Numbered from the stretch's first letter, positions 34,501 to 46,700 are shown. The stretch is 64,000 nucleotides of DNA from Leuctra nigra (GCA_934045905.1 OW203768.1:16086316-16150315), one strand, 5' to 3'. The notes: generated by a model not told the origin, from the letters alone. Numbers and translations are program-made.

Positions 34501-36639
34501 AAAATCCCTGCATTCTAGGAATTTGTCTGCATCTGGAAACAATCAGAAAGTGATAGGTTTATTCCAAGCTAGGACGAGATAGGTCACTCACTATACCATC
34601 TTCTGATACATTCATGCATTATCACTTACAATGGACCTGACCTCATCGTAAAAAGCTAAAAGTGTCAAAACATACGCTCAGCTAATAAATACCAACTGCA
34701 ATGTGAAAAGATTTTCCTCGAGTGGGACTCGAACCCACGACCTTCCGATACCCAGTCAGATGCTCTACCAGCTGAGCTATCGGGGCAGTTTACAGTGCAG
34801 CGGCTGTGTTCCAATATAAGCTGCGTTAGCAACTTACCGATTTTGAAGATAGGGTCAGAAGACCCTGAATTTCGATAGGCCTCGATAGCTCAGCTGGTAG
34901 AGCATCTGACTGGATATCGGAAGGTCGTGGGTTCGAGTCCCACTCGAGGAAAATCTTTTCACATTGCAGTTGGTATTTATTAACATTCACCTAACTGAGG
35001 GATTCAGTAAAAATCATATTTCATACCTCAGCTGTGGAAAGCTCTTTGTATCAGCTCGCTCTGCCGCAGAGCCATAGACCCTCTGTCTACTTTTTCACCC
35101 AATCAAGGTCCATTTTTTCGGAACTAATCTTTATAACCCTTAGGCTGCGTTTCACCAAGATTCCAAACCCGGGTTAGAGGCGGTAAACCTGGTTTAGGAG
35201 CCTCTAAACCAGGTTTACCGCCTCAAACTCGGGTTTGGAATCTTGGTGAAATGCAGCCTTAGAGAGCTAAGAGCTACAAAGTTGTAAACTTGTAAGTTGT
35301 AAACGACCTCGAACAAGGGATGGGCAATAAATGGTCGAGGATACAACGAAAGCAAATGATTTTACGATAAATTATAAAACGAGAACAATGCATGCTTCTG
35401 CCTTTGGTACAGAGAGCCTATAGATGGCGCCCCATTTTGTCGTTCGTACTCCAGACAGCCAGCCAGTGGATTTTGGCTCTTAGAAGTAACTCACTTCGTT
35501 CGTTGGTTATTTACCAACTATTGGTAAATGATTAATGTATGATATTTTGAATATTACTTTGGCTTGCCACCTACTGACTGAGTGCCACCTTGCAAGAAGT
35601 GCCACCTTGAGTTGCAACCACTCTTTATGACTTGCAATTGGTTAGCTCATAGCTGGATGTATGAAGTGTCGCCACCTCAACCTCATCCTATATAGTGTGA
35701 AGTATGTCCCGTGCACTGAACGCTTTATTCATTGACTTCATGTTTACCAGCACCTCGTCTATTCATCAGAGCCGACTACGAGTTGATCCCGGGTCAAGGT
35801 CACTACAAGTTCAACACCCTTTTAGGCACGTGGCCAGAGGCGAAAGACACATGCGCGGCCGAGGGCAGCCATCTTATGATCTTCGACTCGCAGGAAGAAG
35901 TGGAAGTGTTCAAGAAGTTGTTTGCAGCCGCTGTGGCAGCTGGAACAATTGCTGGTCACGATTGGGCTTGGATAGGAGTTAGCAGACCTTCGAAGGAAGC
36001 TGCATGGGTAACTGTGCTAGGTGGGTTATTTAGAGGATCGAGTTCGCCCCAAATATTGCCCTATTGACACAGCTATTTTAAATAGGTGTAAAATACCGAT
36101 TTTGCTGACAAAATTTTAAATAATGAGATAGTGATGTTGATTATCTTGATGATTTTGCAAAAGTAAAATTTGATAGGATCATTGTCATTTTCAAACATTT
36201 AGAAGAAAACAAAATTGAAAAGGGATCAGAGGATTATTTTGATCAAACGTTTAAATGATGTGGAATTAAAATCTAAATAACTATAAGTAGATTAGTGTTA
36301 ATAAAATACCATTTTGTAGACACAAATTTGATTTTTTTAAACAATTAGATTTTTTAAAATCCTAAAAATTAGAGAATAGTTGCACTTTTATTGTAGACGA
36401 CAAATACCACCATTGTTCTCCCTTAATTTTTTCTTCACAATTCCATGATCGGAGACTATTTCAAGATATTGTTGTTGGCAGGAGTCTCTTTCAACTCAAC
36501 TGGTTATGCAAAATGGACTTCGGGAAGGCCGGGGAAAGAAGCTGGCTATGACTATGTGATAGGCCACCGCACTACAGGGGAGCTACATGATAATCCAATC
36601 ACTTCAAAGCGTCCTTTTGTATGTGAGCATCAGCTGTAA
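31550..36639 (+). CDS. Secreted C-type lectin-domain protein, tandem copy 4
   Basis: Four exons: 31550-31699, 32614-32743, 35751-36020 and 36482-36639, phases 0, 1 and 1, coding for 235 residues. Signal peptide as in copies 2 and 3. The lectin half reads YELIPGQGHYKF, then NTLLGTWPEAKDTC, WAWIGVSRPSK, WTSGRPGKEAGYDY and FVCEHQL. It lacks the inner cysteine pair and a canonical calcium-binding triplet. Intron 1 carries a MITE 10 bases after the donor; intron 2 (3 kb) carries a foldback element, two SINE copies and a perfect-type palindrome. All splice sites are intact. The poly(A) signal AATAAA is at 36729. The role is probably binding microbial surface sugars in haemolymph; this is inferred from family resemblance. 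Confidence 0.85.
31710..32178 (+). mobile_element. MITE with CCATAGAGATATATTAC ends (copy 2 of 2), 5-bp target duplication
   Basis: 469 bp, ends CCATAGAG / CTCTATGG, flanked by TGTAA at 31705-31709 and 32179-32183. It inserted in intron 1 of lectin copy 4, ten bases after the GT donor. Copies 2 and 3 lack it. Confidence 0.85.
33176..34109. mobile_element. Foldback element with about 230-bp inverted arms
   Basis: Ends GGGAGGTAAAGTTTTGATGG / CCATCAAAACTTTACCTCCC flanked by TA on both sides. Arms run about 33176-33405 and 33884-34109 with about 85-90% identity by eye. No transposase ORF. Located in intron 2 of lectin copy 4. TA targets would fit a Tc1/mariner-type mobiliser. Confidence 0.75.
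34672..34985. mobile_element. Inverted pair of tRNA-derived SINE-like copies
   Basis: Minus tRNA-like block at 34716-34785 and plus block at 34880-34949, both of the family seen at 30553. The shared upstream segment (TTGGAACACAGCC... / TTCTGACCC) lies between them only once, so the two copies share one body, as in a foldback. Confidence 0.7.
35141..35261. repeat. 121-bp near-perfect palindrome
   Basis: Left TAGGCTGCGTTTCACCAAGA pairs with right TCTTGGTGAAATGCAGCCTTA over almost the entire length, centred on GGAGCCTC near 35200. MITE-like, in lectin-4 intron 2. Confidence 0.85.
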
Positions 36640-36835
36640 TGTGACGTCACTTCCGGTGTTGAAATTAAGACTACTACATGAATTCTCTTGAGACATATAT
36701 CTTATTTTTATATTTATGTACTCTCTTCAATAAATAAATGCATATTATGGCACTGAAATGTTTCTATTATTTGCCCTCTCAATACACAACAGCAATGAGA
36801 AGCTTCCTTAAATGAATGTGAATTCCCACATGACG

Positions 36836-36964
36836 CCATGTTGCCGTGATTCAAGATCTCATTGGCAGTGCGGCAACATGGCGTTGTTATTCTCTAACCA
36901 TGGAGTTGAGACACGATTTCTCGCTCAAAGCCACAACACACAGACTGAATAGCGGTAGTTCCAT
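36836..36964 (+). repeat. 125-bp hairpin satellite, 1 unit
   Basis: A single unit with the CCATGTTGCCG / CGGCAACATGG stem about 100 bases after the poly(A) signal of lectin copy 4. It is truncated at the start of what would be unit 2 (CCATG then unrelated sequence). Confidence 0.9.
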
Positions 36965-38588
36965 GTCTAAAAATAGATTTGAAACTCCATAAGATGAGTG
37001 GATATTCGGGCATTCATTTTTTACTTAATTGATTGGCGACATCGCTTGTCTGAAGTATTTATAACCCATAAAAAACTCTCCGTGTAAAAATACCAGCCAA
37101 AGTCTCTTTAACTACCGTCAACCGGGGTGGCTATGGACGATTTTAGCATACTTTGAAGTCCTGTGAACTCATGGTGGTCAAATTTTTTATTTTGGTTTGG
37201 CCAAATTTTGATTCCACTAAATTGTTCACGATATCAATATTGTCTGCATGCGCAAGTAAAAAATAGATTTCAGGAAAAGCTACTCATCTAATTGTAATAT
37301 AGGTTGTGAAATACTATTATTTTATGTATATTATTCTTATGTGTACAGATATTATCCGAGTTGAAAAAAAACAATGGATGAAGTCACGGCCACCTGTATG
37401 TTGAATTTATGCTTCTTCAAAATTTGAATAGTACCGCCAACCTGACATAATGTATTCATACGCCATGACGTAAGGCTCAGATCAAAAATATTCAGTGAAA
37501 TTTAAATATGTGTTCAATCGTAATAAATAGAGTGACGGCACAGACGAGTTGGCGATGTTTTGTGATGTGTAATTGATACCAGGAAGAAGCGTGTTGAAAA
37601 TAAGGAATACTCGTAAGCTAGAATTGCAGGTATGTGTTTATTTATTTCGTATTGTCCAGTTTAATGTTGTCTGACAGGCGCCATGTGGTCGATGTTTTGC
37701 CGTATTTCGCCCCCCACTATTTGGGTTCAGGGAAGCATTTTCATTACAGTCATTACAAAGTGTCATATGAAACATTGAGGAGCGATCTTTTATGAACACT
37801 TCAGTTCAACCCGCATTATTGTATCTAGTCACACTGGAGAAAGATATTCGAGTGAAAAGTGACCCTTCAAAACAAAATGGCGCTCTCCTTGGGTTTTGGT
37901 GATTGCCATTGCATTGTGAACTATGACGTAGGGTAGAGTGGCCTTAAGACATTCTAGTACCGAGCTCTTCAACATGTTTATTGTCTCACTGTTTCTAATT
38001 ATAAACACACGGTGACTGACGCAAAGAAATTAAATCAATGTCAACACTACAACTGGTGGCAGAAGGGGAATAAAAAAAACTTTATTTTTTTATTGTTGAA
38101 AATGACAATATAGCAATTACTTAGTTATTTATTATGAAATTTAAACATACCTCTATGTAGTACCTACCTTAAGAAATTATAAAATCATGATGATGTGTTT
38201 GTGTTTTTGGTGTTATCATCCTGTGAAAATAGAGAGTGCTTGTTGCTGTTTTTTGTGGGTGGCGACTACTGCGTGGGGGGAGAGGTGAGGACGTCTTCTT
38301 CCAGGATTCAACAAGTAAACAGTCAAAATGTAGGTATTTTCATTGCAACTGATCCAGAAGTGGTATTTTCTTTATCTAAGAGTTGCTAGTTAAGAGAAAG
38401 TTAGCTAATTCAGTCCTCGCCATCGTATGGGTCGGTAGATGTAATTGAAAATGAGGTTATGATTTGACTTGTGACAGTTGCTTCATTTCGTTTCAATGCA
38501 TTCTTGTAGGTAGTAGACTAGGTAGGTAGTTGTATTTTGGTAACATTACATGGCATAAATAAAATGCATTCAAGTTACCATCCCTATA
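36965..38588 (+). other. 3' flank of lectin copy 4
   Basis: 37073-37114 is a fragment of the compound element tail (CTCCGTGTAAAAATACCAGCC). 37116-38060 is AT-rich with the phrase CCGTCAACCGGGGTGGC and shows no gene. 38040-38588 matches the flank after copy 3 (27640-28160). The short plus ORF near 38200 is not supported. Confidence 0.45.
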
Positions 38589-38963
38589 GGCACCGAGTGT
38601 TCATACCCCCAGCGCCACTAGCGAGAGAAACCGGCAAAACTGTGCGGCTAAGAATCAGCAATTTTATAATCTCTCATTGGCCGTGGCCATAGCAACCGAT
38701 AAAAATCAGCAGATAACTCAAAATAGCTCAGAATTGGTAAAAGAGAGAAGCAAACTAATAATTTTATCAGATTCAGTGGAATTTTTGACACTTCATACAT
38801 TTTGCACAGCGAAGTATCATTTGGCGTATTATTATAAGTAATGAGTAATGTTTACTAACTGCTGCACCTAAGGGTATGAGGATCACGTCAAGAGTTGCTA
38901 ATTTATGCCACCCAACGCGCTGTATCTCATTTTCAGAAACAAAAGTTAGTCAACACTCGGTGC
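38589..38963. mobile_element. MITE-like element with GGCACCGAGTGTT ends
   Basis: Inverted ends GGCACCGAGTGTT / AACACTCGGTGC enclose about 375 bp without an ORF. Confidence 0.55.
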
Positions 38964-39207
38964 TTATTGTCTGTAGAGCAACCACTAGGGCAATGTTTAT
39001 TTAACATTTAACATTAATTTATTGACTGTTCACACTGTATTTTCAATCATGATTGAAATCGTAATCGTAAATGTGTGTGAACACTAGGTACCTAGAACTA
39101 AGTCGAACTCGATCATGATCCAAATCTCGATTGAATTGAATGCGATCAAAATGTGAATCACGTCGATTTCAAGGTCAAATAAAAGAAATTATAATGTTAT
39201 AAAGTTA

Positions 39208-40138
39208 GAGGTGAGCGCGTGAGTGATTTTTGACTCACGCGTGGTCACGCATGTGGGTTCTACATTTCGCTGACGATCACGCACACTCACGCATAAAATC
39301 TTATGGACTCATGCACGCTCACGCACACTCACGAATGACAACTCACGCACAATCACTCTCGTTGATAACTACAAAATCTTATGCTTTGTTTGAGTGCGAG
39401 GTCCCTCTAGGTCAGATTCTTAGATTTTTTATACACATCACAACTCTTTCTGTACAACGAACTGTTGAGTCAAAATGAGTAGCTTGAGAAATGTAACATG
39501 GCCATGGACTACCTTTACATCTCTTTTCTTATACCAGATCTCTTATATGCATAAAATATTTAAATTTGTTTATCAAGGGTCCCTTTAATTTGAACACTAA
39601 AATTACCATTCCTGGCCAAAATGCATAGAAAACTGTTGAAGGTAATGAAAAATTATGTAAAAGTGAAGAAAATAAAAGAAACTAATTTGGGACACATGGC
39701 TGCATTAATGGTAAAAGGGTGGGTGAAATATGAATGAATTGAATACAAAATAGTGAACAATTCTAGTATAAAAAGTCACTTTTGGCGCTGGGCGGTGAAT
39801 ATGACCCAAAACTATTTCACCCATTTCAATATCCATTGTAAACCAAAAAAGTGCTTATAGAACAAATAATAGTAGGTAACCCATGTAAAATATAAATATA
39901 GATCAAAATAATTTTGCCTTTTTCATTCTATTAATTATATCTTCATGAATGAAGAAACTCTGAACTAGACCAAGAGATCACAGTTGTGAATTTAAGTCAC
40001 ACGTGGCACGATTCACGCGTGACCAGCAACTTTGCACACTCACGCACGACATTTAGCAGTGGTGAGCACACTCATGCACACTCACGTTAAAAGTCATGAG
40101 TCACGCGTGCGGCGTGACTCACGTCACGCGCTCACCTC
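39208..40138. mobile_element. hAT-like non-autonomous element with TCACGC-repeat ends
   Basis: Ends GAGGTGAGCGCGTGAGT... / ...GTCACGCGCTCACCTC. The terminal 100-150 bases on both sides consist mostly of irregular CTCACGCA / ACTCACGCGTG motifs. Flanking GTTATAA occurs within a few bases of each side, possibly an 8-bp-type target duplication. No transposase ORF; the plus ORF inside the left end is only repeat. Confidence 0.65.
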
Positions 40139-40532
40139 GAGTTATAACAATGAACTTACAAAGTAGGTGCTCTAATTTGCATGTAACAACCAAAATTTGA
40201 GTTTTTCAATAATTTGCAAAATCCAGTAGTTAATTTTAAAGTCATTCAAGGAATGTTATTGGTTGTTGCCATAGGTAGAAATATAATCCTAATAATCAAC
40301 CGTTTATAATTTAGAGAGTATTGAAAAACAGTCCCTTAAAAGGATCGACTTTACGTAACATGCTGCCATTCTGATTTGGATTGTTACTAAATAAATCCTT
40401 ACCTAGTGTAAAAAGGGTATAATTTTATAAAGCTTATCATTCTCATGGGTTTGTCCTGCATCGAGTGCCCTCAATTTTTTTTGCTTAAAGTACCCAGTAG
40501 GTTTTTTAATTTAAATCCCGTTCTGTAGTGCA

Positions 40533-43203
40533 ATGAACGAGCAGCGAATCCCCGTGAACGAGGTCTGTCGACTCTGCATGGTACAAGGAGATGCGTCCAT
40601 GGAAGATATCTTCTCAGATGACTCCACACATCAATCACTGGCAATCATCATTGCAGCGGTAACACAATTAGAGGTCAGTAGTAATAGACTGGCAGAGATA
40701 AACCGAAACAAATTATCTCGTCAGTTGTAAAGCTACATATACATCTTGGCAACAAGTGATCAATGCTTTGACGCTAGCCAATAAGGTGGCTCAGCTCGAC
40801 ACGCCGAAGCGTCGACCTTGAAAGAAAAACCATGTTCATCTTTCAAGGTCGGCGCTTCGACGCGTTGAGCTGTAAACGTACATACCTTAAAGCTAAATCA
40901 TGGTAGAGATGGGACATTCGATTCGATTTTTTGAAATATCGATATTTTTCAATCGATATATCGATTTTTTGAATTGATATTTTCGTTTCGATATATCGTT
41001 GAATCGATTCAATTCAGGGAAAAATCGAATCGAAACCACAGACCTCGCAAAAGTGTTAATAATGCATTGAATTTTTAGCAGTTTTTAGTTATAAATTTTG
41101 AGCTAGATTATTTTTTCTATTTTGATCTGGTATTTATGTTTCCGAGGGTGTGATTCTTTCCTGTTCCGAGCTATCGGAGAGTACTGAAATTGTTCTTCTA
41201 AACAAATCCGAGAGCTCGCGCCGCTTTTTTTAAGCATGAATCTGATCTGTGACGTCTCAATTCTCGTTCCATCTGCCTGCTCTATGGATCAAGAAACAAA
41301 AACACTGACTTATAATCAACTTTGAATTTTTATTGACAGTTTTCTCCTTAATTTTGCACTGACTGCTCTTACTAAAAATCGATTCGATACATCGATAAAT
41401 CGATATTTTTTGGTTCGATAATCGATTTTTTCCTTTCGATGTCCCATCTCTAAATCATGGTCATCTTGCTTAAAATTTATGATGATTTTGCAGCAGCAAA
41501 TTGATAAGAACCTCGTAGGAATTAGAGTTGAAACTTGATGGAAAACCCTATACTGCAGCGTTGTTACAAATTGGCTTAGGTCCAGACTAGTGCAATGTAA
41601 AATTTCCGGGAATTTATTTTTGGGAGAATTTTCCCCAAAGTGGGAATTTTGCGGATTTTACTAGAAAAAATTAATATATTAGTACACATATTATCTTGGT
41701 ATTACAAGCATTGAAATACTATAGAATGCTTCTTAAACACAGCTTAAATCGGCTTCAGACACCTAAATAGTTTGGCATTTGATGCCAAACAATATTTGAT
41801 ACCCATTTTTAAGACAATTTTTACTTCCATGAAAGATAAATGGGTGGACAACGTCCATCCTGAAAGAGTCAGGGGACGTTTCCCCCCCCCCCCCCCCCCC
41901 CCCCAAATTAACCACTGTGTATACCCCTCCCCTCCCTTGTACTAGACAACAAATAGCATGATGCCAATCTTGAGGAAACTCTTATACCACCTCATTTTGA
42001 ATATTGCACCTAGTTTTCAAAAAGAAAAAAAAACATTCAAATAAATAAATTCACAATTATGCGGAATTTATTCGCGGGGTGGAAATATTCCCGGGCCACA
42101 TCACTAGTCCAGACCGATTCTTCATCAGGAATCTTTGAACATCGCATCAAACTAGATTGACTGTTGCACTTGGTCATTTTTCTACATTTCTAGTGATTTT
42201 AAAAATAGTTTTGCATATTGGCAGGTCAGGGATGGCGATGGAATGCCACCGAAAGTATGTCAACAATGCATCTTTCAACTGAAGTCGGCTAATAAATTCA
42301 AGAAACGGTGTATCGCAGCAGACCGAGCATTGCGCAATATTTACTATGAGGTACGTACCTGTACGGACATGTTCTGTCCATTACTCACGTTTTGAAGTAA
42401 AAAACGAAACAAAAATAAACTTTAAACTATCGTCTCTATTTCAGGAAGCTTTCGGAGCCTCGTATTGGAGCACCTCAGCATCCGCACCGGAAAGAATTGA
42501 CAATCCTGAAGATTCATCTCGACACTCCATAAAAATAGAAATCGAGGAAAACAGCTTCGACTACAATAACAGTATAAATATATCCCACTCTGTCTTTACG
42601 CAGGAGAAACCAACTACTAGGAAGAAAACTAAAACCTCTGTGAAAAATAAAAACATCCAACCATTTTCGTGTGACATCTGTAACAATTCGTTTACGACAC
42701 GTAAAACCTTAATCCGCCACATACGAACCCACACCGGCCACCGCCCTCACGAGTGTGAAACATGTAACAAACGTTTCTCTACGAAAACATCGTTGAAGAT
42801 CCATCGCATGATCCACACGAGCGAACGTCCTCACGAGTGCACGATATGCAAAAACAAGTTTCGAGCGAAAAACACGTTGAAACGACACCTGCTTACGCAC
42901 AGCAGCGAGAAACCGCACATTTGTACCGTCTGTGATCGGCCATTTCGCCTGTCAAAGACGTTGAAAGTTCACATGAAAATGCATTCGGGTGAACGACCCT
43001 TCTCTTGTCCGGTTTGCAAGAAGACTTTCGGGCTCAAACGAACTCTAGACAGCCACATGCGGTCACATTATAAGACCGAGAAGAATTTCCAGTGTGAAAC
43101 ATGTAAAGTGACCTTTGCAAAGCATCATTTACTAACAGAGCATATTCTAAGAACTCATGCGGAGTTGTCGGAACTCGAATCACTCGACTCGGGAGACAGC
43201 TGA
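40533..43203 (+). CDS. ZAD + six C2H2 zinc-finger transcription factor
   Basis: Three exons, 40533-40673, 42225-42350 and 42445-43203, all phase 0, giving 341 residues. Exons 1 and 2 form the ZAD: CRLC near residues 12-15 in exon 1, then VCQQC and a final Phe-Lys-Lys-Arg-Cys segment in exon 2, supplying the four zinc cysteines for dimerisation. Exon 3 has a variable linker and six fingers, from FSCDICNNSF to FQCETCKVTF, each with the C-x2-C and H-x3/4-H pattern and some HTGHRPHEC-type linkers. ZAD proteins are insect nuclear DNA-binding factors; target unknown. Donors GTCAGT and GTACGT and acceptors are intact. The ATG in the intron before exon 3 is not the start. It is convergent with ANKZF1, 547 bases away. 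Confidence 0.9.
40791..40872. repeat. 82-bp palindrome in zinc-finger intron 1
   Basis: CAGCTCGACACGCCGAAGCG... pairs with ...CGCTTCGACGCGTTGAGCTG around a short AT loop. MITE-like. Confidence 0.8.
40905..41451. mobile_element. 547-bp TIR element with TCGAT-rich ends and 10-bp target duplication
   Basis: Flanked by a perfect direct repeat AAATCATGGT (40895-40904 and 41452-41461). Ends AGAGATGGGACATTCGATTC / ...CCTTTCGATGTCCCATCTCT. The terminal 100 bases on each side are built from TCGAT / ATCGAT motifs. No ORF. Target length 9-11 would fit a Mutator-like element; hAT is the alternative if the true target is 8 bp. Confidence 0.85.
41588..42106. mobile_element. 519-bp hAT-type MITE with 8-bp target duplication
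   Basis: Flanked by GTCCAGAC at 41580-41587 and 42107-42114. Ends TAGTGCAATGT... and (reverse) TAGTGATGTGGCCCGGG, the TAGTG start typical of many hAT elements, with AATATTTCC/GGGAATTT subterminal matches. It contains an unbroken run of 23 C at 41882-41904. Confidence 0.85.
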
Positions 43204-43750
43204 AGTTTAACTTCGGATCATGTCATCAGGGCCTGTATTCGCTAAGCGGTGTTAGGTTGGACGTAGTGTCATACAAAATAACATTAACTGCCCCCGGTAA
43301 CACCATCAAAAAGTTTCGTGAATGATAACTAGTTTACATTGTAAATAACGAATAATGATTATTGCTTTGCTGAGATGCGTTTTGCTTTCCTGAATATGAA
43401 TATTACCTACATATTATTGAAAATAATGCACACCGAACAAACTTAAAATTAAATATGTACCTAGGCATTCATTTTACGTACTTTAAGTAGGTATGTAGGG
43501 TACGTATGTCATCACAAAATAATGTGATGTTTTGAAATGCAAAGAATATGATAACAAACTAGCATGTAACTTTGTAAAAGAACTGTTTAATTACATATAA
43601 TGTTTAAATAACATTGTTATTTTATTTGTTACTTCACTTTAAATATAACACCTTAGAAAAACACATTGATTTATTTGCCTGCAAATTATAATCATTGCGA
43701 GCAACGTCCTAGTCCTTGCATGGATTCCACACGTCTGTTAATGTCTACTG
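43204..43750. other. Convergent 3' regions of zinc-finger gene and ANKZF1
   Basis: No CDS. A minus-strand AATAAA (TTTATT on plus at 43621-43626) about 125 bases past the ANKZF1 stop is a likely poly(A) signal for that gene. Confidence 0.5.
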
Positions 43751-46700
43751 CTAGAGCACTGTTTTGTGAGACATTCGGTGAGCCTTTAGACAAACAATGC
43801 TGCAGAAACGATGGATGTCGTACTCGAAAGGAACTTTTCCTGCAATATAGTACACACTTGTGATTAATTTATATTACAAATGCAACATAGCAACATCTTG
43901 AAATGATTATTAACTGACCCTAGGTATCAAAAAATCATTAGATACATTCAGGAAAGAAATGTTAAGCCTTAAAATTTTCTGAATTAGTTTTTAATGGTAG
44001 GTAGCCTATTTCAATTGAAGCATAATATAAAAAAATGCTGCAGTGTCAGCAAGCTCTTGTGTTTTAGCTTTTAACAATTATAAAATGATTATTTTTTCTC
44101 TCAAACTGATGCATGGCACTGTAATAATTGGTAACATTTGAAAAAAATGTACCTGAAATGTCGACTGCGCATGTGAAACATCGCGCTAAGACAGGCGGCC
44201 GCGCACCGCCTTGCGCCACCTGGGACACAAGGCGCCGTTCAGCTGCCAGCGCTCGCTGGAAAATAATACAACTTAGAGAGTCGAGGTCAAACGATCAAAC
44301 TACCTAGATTCTTTCCTACATTATTAATTATCGGTTCCTTCTAGAAAAAGAACATAGAATCAAAATTAACGAATATTATTTAATTAATTTAATTAGTATT
44401 ATTTATGGCGTTTTCCACTGGCTACATTGGGGCTGCACTGAAATGACGTCACCATACAAAACTCAATGCAAATTTCAAACGGAGTGCAGCACCAGTGCGG
44501 CCAGTGGAAAACACCATTAATTATATATTTAATTAAACATTATTAAACATTTTGTATTTAATTAGTATCACCTCTGAATACATCTATAGATAAAAGTGAA
44601 AATTTCATAAATATTGACTCAGATTTAAATTGTATTATCACTGCCATATCAATCAATTATAAATTTTATCAATTTATTTATCAATTTATTTTATTGATCA
44701 ATTAGGAAGTGCTTACCTTCTCTCTATCAGACAGCTTCAGAAATCTCTCTTTTTCCTCATTTTCCTTCACCTTCTCCTTCTCCTCCTTCCGCTTCTCCTT
44801 CTCTTTCTCCCGTTTCGCTGCTTTCACTGCTCTCCGTTTATCTGCTTGTTCTTTCTCCAAATCCTCTGTGAGGCCGCTTGGAATCTGAGACTAAGGGAAA
44901 ACCAAGGGACATCTTTAGAATTCGTGCTTAGCCAAGTCTCAACAAACAAAAAAATTACAGCACAAAAAAATTATATCATGTTATCTATGCAGAGGCAGGA
45001 AAATATAGAAAAAACAATGCTTAAAATAACATTTTATTGAACAAACAAAAAAAATTTTGAGATCATATTTATTTTATTATATTTCACGATTCATTGGTAA
45101 ATGGATTAGATTAGATTATTGTGGTTTAACGGCGCGTTAACGGCGAGGTTATATTGCGCACATTATTTTTAGTTTTTACATAACTAGTAGCGCTACCTAG
45201 TAACTAGGTAGCGTTTTGTCCCCATCTCTCTTTGTAATAGTGATGGATGATCTGCTGAAAATGGTTGAAGAAAAGGAGGGCAGAGATTCGAGAACTTTAG
45301 TCTATGCTGATGATGTGCTCATTTGGGGTGAAAGTGGAGAAGAACTACAAGAGAAGATAAATCGTTGGAGTGAAGTAACGGAGGAAGTGGGACTGAAGAT
45401 TAGCCAAGATAAGAGCGAAATATTGAAAATGGAGAGAAGGAAAACATTGAGAAAGGGGATAAGAATTAGGTTACGTGGGAAGGAGCTGAGAGAGGTGGAT
45501 GCATTCAAATACTTGGGAAGTATACTAACTAAGGAGGCGAAGGTGGATGCAGAGGTGAAGGCGAGAATTCAAAAAGCCGAGTCCTTCTACCAAGCTGTTC
45601 GCAAGCTGCTGTGGTACGAAGATTTCCCTCGCCAGTGTAAACTGCTCATGTATAAAATGTATTTCTTACCAATACTAACATACGGAGCAGTTACATGGGG
45701 GATTGGAAATAAGGAACGCAGCCAGCTGGAGGCAGCGGAGATGAAATTCCTAAGAAGTGTGAAGGGAGTAACAAAGATGGACAGGTTGAGAAGCCGTTGT
45801 ATTAGGAAGGAGCTGGGAGTGGAAAGTTTGAGCTACAAGATGGGTAGAGAGAGATTGCGTTGGTTTGGACACATGAAAAGAATGGATCTCAAGAGAATAC
45901 CAAGACAGGAGTTTGAAGAAACAGTGGTGGGAAGAAGAAGAGTGGGGAGACCAAGAGAGAAGTGGAGTGGTCTTATCAGAGAAGACGTGGAGGACAGGCA
46001 GCAAAGGTGGCAGAAAGTGGAAGCAGATAAGTGGTGGGAGGACAGGAGGATCTGGAGGGCGCTGGTGGAGAAGTTGGAGGAAGGTGACGAGGATGAAGAA
46101 GAGGAGGAGGAGGATGAAACGTCAGGCCTGGCCAGCCGGTTTGGAAGAGATCCGAGGCCCTAGACCCAGTGGGAGCTCCCACTGTCTGACCTGACAACAT
46201 TGTCGGAACCAGAAGAAGATTATTATTATACATAACTTTGTTGATAATAAGTGGAGGGCAAGCGTAGGGGACGACCTAACGGGCCCGATCCGGAGGAGTC
46301 CAGCACTGGTGGGAAGGCCAGGCCGGAATGGGGACGGACCGGGGGATGTGAGGATTCGAGCCGGCGGAACCCGATTTCAAGGGGATCATCATCTCGAGGG
46401 GAAGGCCGGCCCGAGTGGACCGCAAATTCAGGGAGGGCATGGTTAGGCCGACCCTGGCTGCTCTTTGTCTGGGCCTCACCCCTGACCTGTCCGGCATGGG
46501 TAACCCTTACATATGAGCATATGCTCGCCGGCGTAGCTGCAATGGATCATTGGCCAACATAAACCCCACCACCGCGTTAAGGTGGCAGCCGTCGGTGGGG
46601 AGGTAAATGGATATGTACCATAAAACAAATAGGTAATATGGTTTGGTTCTCAAATAATGAAGTACAAATAATCAGTTTTACTTCATACTATCCACAGTCT

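Noticed and set aside
39230..39478. Plus ORF rich in His, Ala and Ser
   Set aside because: Translation of the CTCACGC repeats at the end of a DNA transposon.
42346..42444. ATG at 42346 as start of the zinc-finger protein
   Set aside because: This stretch is intron 2, between donor GTACGT at 42351 and the acceptor at 42444; using it would drop the ZAD.
44846..45040. Plus ORF across ANKZF1 exon 9
   Set aside because: Overlaps the minus exon at 44717-44884, which fits the gene in phase; the plus reading has no family resemblance.
45976..46233. Pro/Ser-rich minus ORF
   Set aside because: Opposite strand of the acidic C-terminus of the LINE fragment.
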